Source: Stieleria tagensis (GTDB lineage Bacteria; Planctomycetota; Planctomycetia; Pirellulales; Pirellulaceae). Taken from it: 64,000 bases of DNA. The notes below the pieces were generated by a model. The model saw only the letters and a list, made by a program, of their open reading frames with translations, was not told the origin of the DNA and ran no database searches. This document shows, piece by piece, positions 56,939 through 64,000 of this stretch; the first letter of the stretch is position 1; every line of letters starts with the position of its first letter. Both the position numbers and the translations under genes were made by a program. The stretch spans positions 42,103 to 106,102 of the forward strand of contig NZ_JAMYFE010000094.1 in the NCBI RefSeq assembly GCF_024129865.1. Reading direction: 5' to 3'.

Positions 56939-58786
56939 ATGATCATTGCCACACAGTCCAATCCATCCGGCCAGCCCGAATCGTCCGGCACGGTGTCGCC
57001 GGCGGTGGTCGGAGATCTGACCGATCGCTACTTGGCAATCCTGGCCCAGGATCAGCCGCTGGACTCGATGCACCAGCGGCTTGCCAAACTGACCTGTGAA
57101 CTATTGAACGCGCGAACCGTCTTGTGGGCTCCCGAACCGGCACACCAAGCGCCTTCGGAAGACACAAACACGGACATCGCCGAAAGGCTATCCGATGTCG
57201 CGCCGGACCCCCGGGTCGATGACGAAGAATTGGCAATGGTGTTGACCCAGGTCCGCCAGCAATCGCAACCGGTCGTCGCCCCCAGTCAACAGATCCCCCA
57301 AGCGACCAATATCGGCATTCCGGTTTCCGGCCACGGCGTGTTGCTGTGTCGACTGGTTGCCGGTCGCAATCTGCTACCGTCCTTTGTGGCGCTGCTGAAA
57401 ATGGTCGCCGGCTACTTTGTGATGGCCAAGGTGCGTCACCACCAAAGCCAAGGGATGGCGATGGCCGCTGATTCGCAAACCCGACTGCAGCTGATTGAAT
57501 GTTTATTCGGCCCGGGCACCACCACCGAATGCCTGCAACTGTGGTGCACACGTGTTGCAGCGATCGCCGGCGCCACGCCAGCGTTGCTGTGTTTGCAGGG
57601 CCGCCGACGCCGAAAGATCCGCCTGGTCGCACAGTCGGGCACTGACCCGGTGGCAACCGACGGCGAAACGGCGCGACTGGCCAAACGGTTGGCGGCGGAA
57701 GTGGTGCTAGGCGGCGCGGATCTGGATCAGGCGCTCAGCAATCAAACCACCATTAAATCCAAGTCGGCTACCGAACTGGCATCACATTTGGGTGTCGATC
57801 AGGTGTTCGCGTTTCCTCTGACCGAAGCCCAGCAAACCCGCGGCGCATTGATTTTGGCGGGCAATGCACTGGACGCCCAACGGGTCAAACGGGCTCGCCT
57901 GGCGGTCGCCGGCAGCGCCCCGTCACTGCTGTTTCGCCATCAACCGGCAGTCATAAAATCAGCCGGGGAAACCGGACACAGCAGCGGCTGGCGACGGTTG
58001 GTGACCGCCGCGCTGTCGATCGCAGCCCTGGTTGGATTGATGTGGATTCCCGTTCCCTATCACATTCGTTGTCCGCTAACACTGACCCCGCAAACCCGAC
58101 GTTTTGTTGCTGCCCCGTTCGACGGGATCTTGATGACGACCGATGTCGCAGCCGGCGATGTGGTGCACCGCGGACAACCGCTGGGGCATCTTGACGACGG
58201 ACCGCTCAAACTGGAACTGTCTCGAATCGCAACGGAACAGGTTCGAATTCGCAAGCAACAGGAGATCCATGTCGCCCAAGCCAAAATCGCCGACGCGCAA
58301 TTGGCGGAACTACGCTTACAGGAATTGGCCGCTTCGGCCGAACTGTTGCAATCCAAGATCAACCTTGCGGTGATCACGTCACCACTGCCAGGCGTGGTGA
58401 TCAGCCAAGATTTGGATGACGTCGAAAATTCGTCTGTCTCGCTGGGGCAGCCCTTGTTCGAAGTCGCGCCGCTGGCTGTCCTGCATGCGGAAATCGAAGT
58501 GCCGGAATTTCATGCTCAAGCACTGAAGACCGGATTGTTGACGTCGGTCTGGGTCAACGACGGTACCGGGCGTCGGCGACAGGGAAAACTGGAACGTTTG
58601 GCCCCCCGCGCCGACGTGGTCGGCGACCGCAACATCATCCGCTGCGAAATGCCGCTGGACAACGATGACCAAACTCTGCGTCCGGGAATGGAAGGTCGCG
58701 CGGCAATCGACGTCGGACAACGTACCATCGGCTGGATCTTGTTCCATCGATTGTGGGACCGCCTGCGTGTTTACGTGGGGATCTAA
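56939..58786 (+). CDS. GAF-like / HlyD fusion membrane protein
   Basis: The 615-residue protein has a soluble N-terminal half with two GAF-like stretches (LTDRYLAILAQDQPLDSMHQ; LQLWCTRVAAIAGATPALLC through VFAFPLTEAQQTRGALILAG). A single membrane helix lies near residues 353-371 (LVTAALSIAALVGLMWIPV). A HlyD-type periplasmic part follows (CPLTLTPQTRRFVAAPFDGI, a coiled coil with RIRKQQEIHVAQAKIADAQL, LAVITSPLPGVVISQDLDDV, and LRPGMEGRAAIDVGQR). This places a possible ligand-sensing module in the cytosol on the same chain as an adaptor, an uncommon pairing. It is the third gene of the operon; the M50 gene begins 11 bp after its stop. Confidence 0.85.
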   Translation: MIIATQSNPSGQPESSGTVSPAVVGDLTDRYLAILAQDQPLDSMHQRLAKLTCELLNARTVLWAPEPAHQAPSEDTNTDIAERLSDVAPDPRVDDEELAMVLTQVRQQSQPVVAPSQQIPQATNIGIPVSGHGVLLCRLVAGRNLLPSFVALLKMVAGYFVMAKVRHHQSQGMAMAADSQTRLQLIECLFGPGTTTECLQLWCTRVAAIAGATPALLCLQGRRRRKIRLVAQSGTDPVATDGETARLAKRLAAEVVLGGADLDQALSNQTTIKSKSATELASHLGVDQVFAFPLTEAQQTRGALILAGNALDAQRVKRARLAVAGSAPSLLFRHQPAVIKSAGETGHSSGWRRLVTAALSIAALVGLMWIPVPYHIRCPLTLTPQTRRFVAAPFDGILMTTDVAAGDVVHRGQPLGHLDDGPLKLELSRIATEQVRIRKQQEIHVAQAKIADAQLAELRLQELAASAELLQSKINLAVITSPLPGVVISQDLDDVENSSVSLGQPLFEVAPLAVLHAEIEVPEFHAQALKTGLLTSVWVNDGTGRRRQGKLERLAPRADVVGDRNIIRCEMPLDNDDQTLRPGMEGRAAIDVGQRTIGWILFHRLWDRLRVYVGI

Positions 58787-58797
58787 TCGAGTCACCG

Positions 58798-60939
58798 ATG
58801 TTTGATCTACAAACGTTAAAACCGAAACTGAAAGCTGGGCTGCGATTCTCCTTGGAATCGTTCGGGGCCGACGCCTGCTGTATCGTCGACGACCCGGAAC
58901 GAGAGCAGTATTGGCGAATCGGGATCGATGAATTTCGCTTGCTGTCGAAATTCAACGGCCACTGTAGCGTCGCCCAAGCCGCTGCACAGATGCAACAGAC
59001 CGACCTGTCACCAGCTGAAATACAGCGGGTGATCGCCTGGATGATTCAAGAGGGACTGGCGGAAAACCTAAGTTCCCAGTCCAGCAAACCAAAGCCACCC
59101 AAATTGATGCAGGGGATCAATGCGTCTGTGTTCTACCGGCTAAGTTTGGGCAATCCGCAAACGCTGCTGCGTTGGCTGTATCCGCTGCTGGGCTTTTTAA
59201 CCAACCCCTGGTTGATTGGTGTTTGGGCGGCCACGATTGTGACCGCACTCCTGTTGGTCGCCGTGCGTTGGGATCAATTTCAAACCGCGACGTTCAATGT
59301 CGTTTCGACCGATCTATGGCTGTACTTCCTGGTGATCTGGTGGGGGCTAAAACTGATCCACGAGCTCTTTCACGGGCTGACCTGTTTGCGTTATGGCGGC
59401 ACGGTGCGTGAAGCCGGCATCTTGTTTTTGCTTTTCGCGCCTTTGGGGGCCTACGTGGATGTCACATCCGCATGGCGATTTTCGTCCAAATGGCAACGCA
59501 TTCATGTCACGCTGGCGGGCATCTATGTCGAACTTTGGTTGGCTGCGATCGCGGCGATCTGGTGGTGTTTCAGTTTGGATCCGATCGTCCACCAATTCTG
59601 TTTGCAAACCATCTTGTTGGCATCAGTGGCCACGTTGTTGTTCAACGGCAATCCGTTGATCCGCTTCGACGGTTACTACTTTTTATCGGACTTGTTGGAA
59701 TTGCCGAATCTGTATGTGCGAGGCCAATTGGCGGTCCGTCGTGTGTTCCGGCGGATCTTTTTTGGAACCGTTGTTCAATCAGAAACCGTCGAGCCTCACC
59801 ACCGACTGTTCGTACTGTTGTTTGGCTTGGCGTGCTTCGTCTGGAAAATCATACTTTGCGCAGGCCTGATTATTTCCGCAGCGCTGTTGTTCCAAGGATC
59901 GGGATTATTGTTAGCGATCGCGCTGACCTTCACCTGGTTTGTGCTTCCACTGCTAAAGTTTCTGGTCGGTTGCGTGCGGATGATTCCACGACAGCCCCTG
60001 CGCGTGCTGCGGGCGACCGGATTGTTAGGCATCCTGATTGCATCGGCTGTTTGGGCCGCGCAGTCGATTGAGATCCCGCAGATGGTCACTGCCCCAGGTA
60101 TCGTTCGCCCGATCGAATCCTCAATTCTTCGCAGCGAAGCGTCCGGGTGGCTAAACGAATTGGATGTCCAATCGGGACAGCATGTGGTCCAAGGTCAGGT
60201 GCTAGCGCGACTACACAACCCGGAACTGGCAATCCAAATTCTGGAGTTACGTCAGGAACTGCAGCGCATTGAAATTCGCCAGCGATCATTTGTGTCCGAG
60301 GGGAAATTGGGCGAAGCCAACGCCGAAGCGCAGGTTGCCGATCAGATCCAAGAACAACTGGACCAGCGGTTGCTAGAACAATCTCATCTAGAAGTCCGGG
60401 CGCCGCATGATGGCGTAGTCGTCGATTTTGAGATCGACGCGTTGCGGGGACGCCACCTGGATCGCGGTGATCGACTGTTCGAACTCGGCGACCTGTCATC
60501 GCTCGAGTTTGCGTTTTCGATGGAACAATCGCGCAACGAACGGCTTCAGGACATGGATCGTCAGGCTCCGACCGTCACCGTGTTTGTCCCCGGTACAGCC
60601 CCGATCCAGACCGTGTCTTCCACTCTGACCGTGCATCCCCAAGCTCGCTGGCAATTGGACGCCCCCGCGCTGGCGGCAAAATCCGGTGGACCCATTCCCG
60701 TGATGGAAGTCGTCTTGGACCGACGGCGGATGGAAACCCGCACGCTTAGCCCTCGGATTCACGGGACCCTCGCGCTACCCGAAGAAACCAAATTGATTCC
60801 CGGTACGATTGGTACCGTACGCATCTCGCTGGCCAGCCAGTCTGTGGCCCAGCGGATCAAACCGTGGATCACGCAGTTCTACCAAAATCTGGCCGACCGA
60901 CTGGGCGAAGTGCGTTCGCCGGCTGGGCCCAATAGCTAA
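58798..60939 (+). CDS. PqqD-like / M50-type metalloprotease / HlyD fusion membrane protein
   Basis: The 713-residue protein has three parts. Residues 1-90 resemble a PqqD-type winged domain (EQYWRIGIDEFRLLSKFNGH, VIAWMIQEGLAENL). The central part is polytopic, with an S2P/M50 active site: HELFH at 188-192 and NPLIRFDG at 285-292 with Asp291 as third zinc ligand. The C-terminal part, from TAPGIVRPIESSILRSEASG, is a lipoyl/coiled-coil/barrel HlyD region (ELQRIEIRQRSFVSEGKLGE, EVRAPHDGVVVDFEIDALRG). An M50 core joined to HlyD could both cut and pass on a peptide or leader. ATG 58798 starts the PqqD-like fold; an upstream ATG (58753) lies inside the preceding gene. Confidence 0.88.
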   Translation: MFDLQTLKPKLKAGLRFSLESFGADACCIVDDPEREQYWRIGIDEFRLLSKFNGHCSVAQAAAQMQQTDLSPAEIQRVIAWMIQEGLAENLSSQSSKPKPPKLMQGINASVFYRLSLGNPQTLLRWLYPLLGFLTNPWLIGVWAATIVTALLLVAVRWDQFQTATFNVVSTDLWLYFLVIWWGLKLIHELFHGLTCLRYGGTVREAGILFLLFAPLGAYVDVTSAWRFSSKWQRIHVTLAGIYVELWLAAIAAIWWCFSLDPIVHQFCLQTILLASVATLLFNGNPLIRFDGYYFLSDLLELPNLYVRGQLAVRRVFRRIFFGTVVQSETVEPHHRLFVLLFGLACFVWKIILCAGLIISAALLFQGSGLLLAIALTFTWFVLPLLKFLVGCVRMIPRQPLRVLRATGLLGILIASAVWAAQSIEIPQMVTAPGIVRPIESSILRSEASGWLNELDVQSGQHVVQGQVLARLHNPELAIQILELRQELQRIEIRQRSFVSEGKLGEANAEAQVADQIQEQLDQRLLEQSHLEVRAPHDGVVVDFEIDALRGRHLDRGDRLFELGDLSSLEFAFSMEQSRNERLQDMDRQAPTVTVFVPGTAPIQTVSSTLTVHPQARWQLDAPALAAKSGGPIPVMEVVLDRRRMETRTLSPRIHGTLALPEETKLIPGTIGTVRISLASQSVAQRIKPWITQFYQNLADRLGEVRSPAGPNS

Positions 60940-61010
60940 CCACCGCCGCAGCGAATAATCGGCGCGCGTTAGAGAGCGGTTCCTCGGACTTTGTAATGCG
61001 AGTCACCAAT

Positions 61011-61049
61011 AACCGTGAGCTCGCGTTCCGCGGCCGATGAATCATCCGC
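61011..61049 (-). repeat. 39-bp dispersed repeat, copy 2
   Basis: Read on the minus strand it begins GCGGATGATTCATCGGCCGC and ends AGCTCACGGTT, like 14182-14220 (five mismatches). It sits in the 111-bp gap between convergent genes. Confidence 0.75.
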
Positions 61050-61050
61050 A

Positions 61051-62259
61051 CTACGGTTCGCTGCGACAGCGATTCAGCGTCAACAGCGCGAACGCGGTGC
61101 CATAGGGCCGATGATAGTCGTACAGCGGATAGTCCCACCAACATCCATTGGGCTCTTGGCGGTCCAACATCAATTTCGTTAGCATCGCCTGGTACGGCAA
61201 TCGCTGATCGGGTGGCAATTGTGCGACACAGACTGCGCCGTAGTAATGCCCAAAGAAATAAAAGTAACCCGCAACTTGCATCCATGATTCATGGGGAATC
61301 GGTCGCTTGCGACCGATGTCTAACCAACCGTTACGGACATACAACCGGTACAGCCAGGTTTTCAAAACGTCGTCAGTGATCGTTTCGTCACCCCATAGTC
61401 GCAAGGCACCGTTGCAACATTGCGAGCGCCCCAAACTGCCGCCGGGACGATTGATCTCTCGCGCCGGCCGGTCTTTCAAGTATTCGCCATACAGATAGCT
61501 AAAGTCCGGCAGTTGTTGTCGGTTGATGGCCGCAATCGCGCGATCCACCATCCGCTGCGGCGGTTCGATCCCGATGTCGCGGGCCTCGGCCAGAGCGACC
61601 AGCACCGTGCCACCGACAAAACTGATGGAACTGGCGGTCGGTTGATTCGACTGGTAACGAAAATCGTAGTAACCCCAACCGCCGTCGACCGACTCGTAAC
61701 GTTGCAACATGTCGAATTGGCTGCGAATCAGCGTTTCGATCTGAGCCCGTTTTTCCGGATCATCGGCCCGTCGCCCGTGCAACCGAGTCAGTGCCTGAAT
61801 CGAATAGGCATGTCCCCAGACATTGTAGATCGCATCTCCCGTGGCCCGGCGGAGTTTCGGCAGATGCTCCAACAGCCAAACTTCCGCGCGGTCGATCGCC
61901 GACCGTGTCGCGGTGTCGTCTGCGCCCACTTCTAACAACGCCGCCAAACACAGCGACGTGGTTCCGGCGCGAAACGCATGATGAGCCCCCGGGACGGGAG
62001 CATAAATATTTAGCCCCTTGGTCTTGGTGGCTGAACCCCAGGAACCATTCGGGTTTTGATCCTCGATCAAGAACTGAACACCGCGATCAATTGACGCCTG
62101 CAACTGTTCGGCGGTGGCTGGTTCCACCTCGGGCAATGGTCGCGACTGGCCATTGACCATCACGGTCTGTTGCCCAGGCGACGATTCGGCAGCGACCAAC
62201 GTGATCAACGTCGCAGCGACCGCCCAGAACGAACGAATTCGATTGTATGGCACAATCAT
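61051..62259 (-). CDS. Secreted squalene-cyclase-fold (prenyltransferase-like) protein
   Basis: The 402-residue protein has a signal peptide (SFWAVAATLITLVAAESS) and several alpha/alpha-barrel QW-like repeats: GVQFLIEDQNPNGSWGSATK, RAEVWLLEHLPKLRRATGDA, LQRYESVDGGWGYYDFRYQS and LMLDRQEPNGCWWDYPLYDY. The fold is that of the prenyltransferase/squalene-oxidase repeat family. The catalytic DxDD motif of hopene cyclases is not present (the closest is GADDTA), and a secreted terpene cyclase would be odd, so a binding role is more likely. Its start overlaps the stop of the HlyD gene upstream by 4 nt, showing translational coupling. Confidence 0.82.
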   Translation of the reverse strand: MIVPYNRIRSFWAVAATLITLVAAESSPGQQTVMVNGQSRPLPEVEPATAEQLQASIDRGVQFLIEDQNPNGSWGSATKTKGLNIYAPVPGAHHAFRAGTTSLCLAALLEVGADDTATRSAIDRAEVWLLEHLPKLRRATGDAIYNVWGHAYSIQALTRLHGRRADDPEKRAQIETLIRSQFDMLQRYESVDGGWGYYDFRYQSNQPTASSISFVGGTVLVALAEARDIGIEPPQRMVDRAIAAINRQQLPDFSYLYGEYLKDRPAREINRPGGSLGRSQCCNGALRLWGDETITDDVLKTWLYRLYVRNGWLDIGRKRPIPHESWMQVAGYFYFFGHYYGAVCVAQLPPDQRLPYQAMLTKLMLDRQEPNGCWWDYPLYDYHRPYGTAFALLTLNRCRSEP

Positions 62260-63602
62260 TTCGCATCCTCCTCCTTCTGTTCCGCTTTTTCTTTCTCCTT
62301 CTTTTTCTCCAGGTCGGTTTCCGCTGCGGGCTGGTCGGCAGACACCTCCTCGGCAGCCCCATCATCAACAGCCGGCTTGGAAAGCGTCACTTGGCAATTC
62401 ATTCCCGGCATGATTTGATTCAATGCTTTGCCACCAACGGTCACCACACAGTCATATTTCGCATTCACGTAGGGGACGTCCCCAACCGACTCGACGACAC
62501 CTTCCAATGTCACGTCGGGCAATCCGTCTGGAGTGACGTTGCACTTGTCTCCTTTACTGACGGCATGAAACTGTGCCTCGGGCAAATCCAATCGAACGTG
62601 CAATTTTGACGGGTCGACGACCGTGCCGATCACCTGGCGGTTCGCAACACTGGTGCCCTGTTTCAGAACCACGGGTTTGGCGGGCAATTTCCCGCGGACC
62701 AAGGGGCCGTACAAAAAGATGCCATCACGCGGGGACTTCAAAACCACTTGCTTGCGTTCGGAACGCATCTGTTCCAAATCTTCGGACTGCTGCTTGAACT
62801 TCGTCTGCTTGCGTTCCAATTCGATCTCGCGTTTCTGACGCTGGTTTTCTCTCTCGTGTTGACTGCTCTCAAATGCTAGCCGCGCGCGTGCCAAGCTCTC
62901 TTCCTGCTCGGCGTCGTTTTTTGGAATCGTCTGTGACAGCGTTCGCGCGGTTTGAATCTCGCTGCGTCGAAGTGAAAACTGAGCCATTTCCATCGAATGT
63001 TTGGCGCGTCGCAGCACGATTTCTTCGGACTGTTCGGTCAGATCATCTTCTTCATACATCTGTTCCAATTGATGAAATTCTTCGGTTGCGCTGTCGAGAG
63101 AAAACTTCGCCGACTGCAATGAAACGTTGGCCTGTTCGATCTGCCGTTCTCGATCGACTTTCTGATAGTTATCGTACTGCTGCTGGGCCAAATCTCGGGT
63201 GCGTTTCGCTGTTCCGGCATCAAGTCGTTGTTGCTGTAGAAACTGTTGATGCTCAAATTCGTCCGCCTTCAGCGCCAATGACGCCAGACGCAAATCCAAT
63301 TCTGCATCGCGAATTTTTTCGTCCCAGTCCTCTGAATCGAACCAGACCAACGCTTGGCCTTGACGCACCCGTTTTCCGTACTCAACGACTCGCTCGATCT
63401 TGAATTCAGTCAATTGTTGATGATCTGCCGACACTTCCGCTTGTCGTGTGGATTCAAACACCCCCGCAAGTTTCGTCGGCTTGGGTTTTGAATCACTGGC
63501 GGAATCCGGTTCGTCGGCGCGACCAACGGACCAACCGGCAATCAGGACAATGCCAATAAATATTGACGGGCGAAGGACAGTTGTTATCCAAAATGGTTTC
63601 AT
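62256..63602 (-). CDS. HlyD-family secretion/efflux adaptor with a charged tail
   Basis: The 448-residue protein has a signal peptide (LRPSIFIGIVLIAGWSVGRA), a first lipoyl half (IERVVEYGKRVRQGQALVWF), and an unusually long coiled coil of about 190 residues (RDLAQQQYDNYQKVDRERQI to QKREIELERKQTKFKQQSED). The second lipoyl half is VVLKSPRDGIFLYGPLVRGK, and the barrel part ends NQIMPGMNCQVTLSKP. The C-terminal 45 residues are low-complexity and highly charged (LEKKKEKEKAEQKEED). It differs in length and tail from the adaptor at 55773 and is coupled to the squalene-cyclase-fold gene by a 4-nt overlap. A promoter would lie in 63603-63750. Confidence 0.88.
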   Translation of the reverse strand: MKPFWITTVLRPSIFIGIVLIAGWSVGRADEPDSASDSKPKPTKLAGVFESTRQAEVSADHQQLTEFKIERVVEYGKRVRQGQALVWFDSEDWDEKIRDAELDLRLASLALKADEFEHQQFLQQQRLDAGTAKRTRDLAQQQYDNYQKVDRERQIEQANVSLQSAKFSLDSATEEFHQLEQMYEEDDLTEQSEEIVLRRAKHSMEMAQFSLRRSEIQTARTLSQTIPKNDAEQEESLARARLAFESSQHERENQRQKREIELERKQTKFKQQSEDLEQMRSERKQVVLKSPRDGIFLYGPLVRGKLPAKPVVLKQGTSVANRQVIGTVVDPSKLHVRLDLPEAQFHAVSKGDKCNVTPDGLPDVTLEGVVESVGDVPYVNAKYDCVVTVGGKALNQIMPGMNCQVTLSKPAVDDGAAEEVSADQPAAETDLEKKKEKEKAEQKEEDAK

Positions 63603-64000
63603 GACAACGTGAACTCATCGGGGCAGAATCAAGGTGAGATGGGTTCTCCCATCATAAATCGACAACCCGGCGGTGTGGGGAATGAATCGGTTGCGATTGC
63701 GACAGCCCGCCGAAAGCCCCGGCCAAGGACCGTGATGGCAGAACCAGCCCCGCTAGCGACTGCTATGAAAAATGAATTGTTGCGATTCAGTTCACCCGGG
63801 GTTCCTGCCGAACCTGCCCCCAGCAGGTTCGACAGTGACCCCGGGCTAAGCCATTGAACGCCGTTGGCGTAGAGATGGGATTGAGTGCATGCGACTCTCC
63901 CAATCGGTGGCACGCGAAGCTGCACGACCTCCCCGCGGGAGAGTGAGTGATGAGCATTCGCCCGGATGATTCTTGACCTGGATATCGATCGACGCAAATT
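63603..64000. other. 398-bp right-edge gap without a supported gene
   Basis: The short plus-strand frame at 63609-63857 and the minus-strand frame at 63629-63997 overlap each other and show no family features, so neither is called. The region should contain the promoter of the HlyD gene and holds the hairpin at 63796-63846. Confidence 0.5.
63796..63846. repeat. Strong nested hairpin
   Basis: The outer arms CCCGGGGT (63796-63803) and ACCCCGGG (63839-63846) and the inner arms CGAACCTGC (63810-63818) and GCAGGTTCG (63824-63832) are both perfect, with a 5-nt inner loop. No T-tract follows. It may be a repeat-family member or a structured RNA. Confidence 0.6.

Noticed and set aside
61900..61930. 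GADDTA in the squalene-cyclase-fold protein as a catalytic DxDDTA motif
   Set aside because: The first Asp is Gly, the position lies at the end of a QW-like repeat helix, and the protein carries a signal peptide.

Overview
The window looks like a chromosomal piece of a planctomycete of the Pirellulaceae type (Rhodopirellula/Rubripirellula-like). The grounds are two large secreted PVC-type dehydrogenase/HEAT/c-haem proteins, a giant DUF11-repeat surface protein with an LExRxLL-like N-terminus, a PQQ-propeller secreted protein, zinc-ribbon and TPR/HEAT proteins of planctomycete style, and several families of GC-rich palindromic intergenic repeats. The assignment rests on gene content and was not tested by database search. 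No IS transposase, phage module, rRNA operon or CRISPR array is visible.

Layout. 1-541: 5' part of an ApbE flavin transferase gene that runs off the left edge. 755-923: tRNA-Ser(GCT) and tRNA-Lys(TTT). 1.1-10.7 kb: a Cys-less ketoacyl-synthase homologue, a GNAT-like protein, a SPOUT RNA methyltransferase, a PQQ-propeller protein, a 946-residue TPR protein, an aldo/keto reductase and a zinc-ribbon protein. 10.9-14.1 kb: a protein with a C-terminal CxxCH, a 245-bp tandem repeat array, and a lipoprotein with a duplicated domain. 14.3-18.9 kb: a two-gene ThuA/dehydrogenase plus HEAT/cytochrome pair. 19.2-24.1 kb: a FAD/Fe-S oxidase followed by moaD-moaE-cysteine desulfurase. 24.1-27.8 kb: a fused SGNH/dehydrogenase/HEAT/cytochrome/discoidin-like protein. 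28.0-30.8 kb: a tightly overlapping operon of two membrane proteins and an RsmF-like rRNA methyltransferase. 30.9-37.5 kb: a fatty acid desaturase, a BaiN/HI0933 flavoprotein, AMP nucleosidase, a DUF937 protein and a DUF2254 membrane protein. 37.9-41.1 kb: a CsbD/YqjD/YqjE-like envelope-stress cluster, a lone receiver-domain regulator and a secreted propeller-like protein.

41.1-63.6 kb is the most unusual part. It holds a TolC-family outer-membrane channel, an 11.8-kb gene for a 3943-residue DUF11-repeat protein, and divergent from that a four-gene operon: MFP/HlyD adaptor, DUF3467 protein, GAF-like/HlyD fusion, and PqqD-like/M50 protease/HlyD fusion. A second HlyD gene overlaps a secreted squalene-cyclase-fold protein. 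Together these could be an export and processing machine for the giant surface protein, built without any ABC or RND pump gene in the window. That link is inferred from gene order and domain content.

Intergenic DNA carries at least four kinds of structured repeat: a 108-bp palindromic element (two full copies plus decayed halves), a 39-bp dispersed motif (two copies), the 245-bp tandem array, and a 101-bp MITE-like element with a perfect 23-bp inverted repeat.
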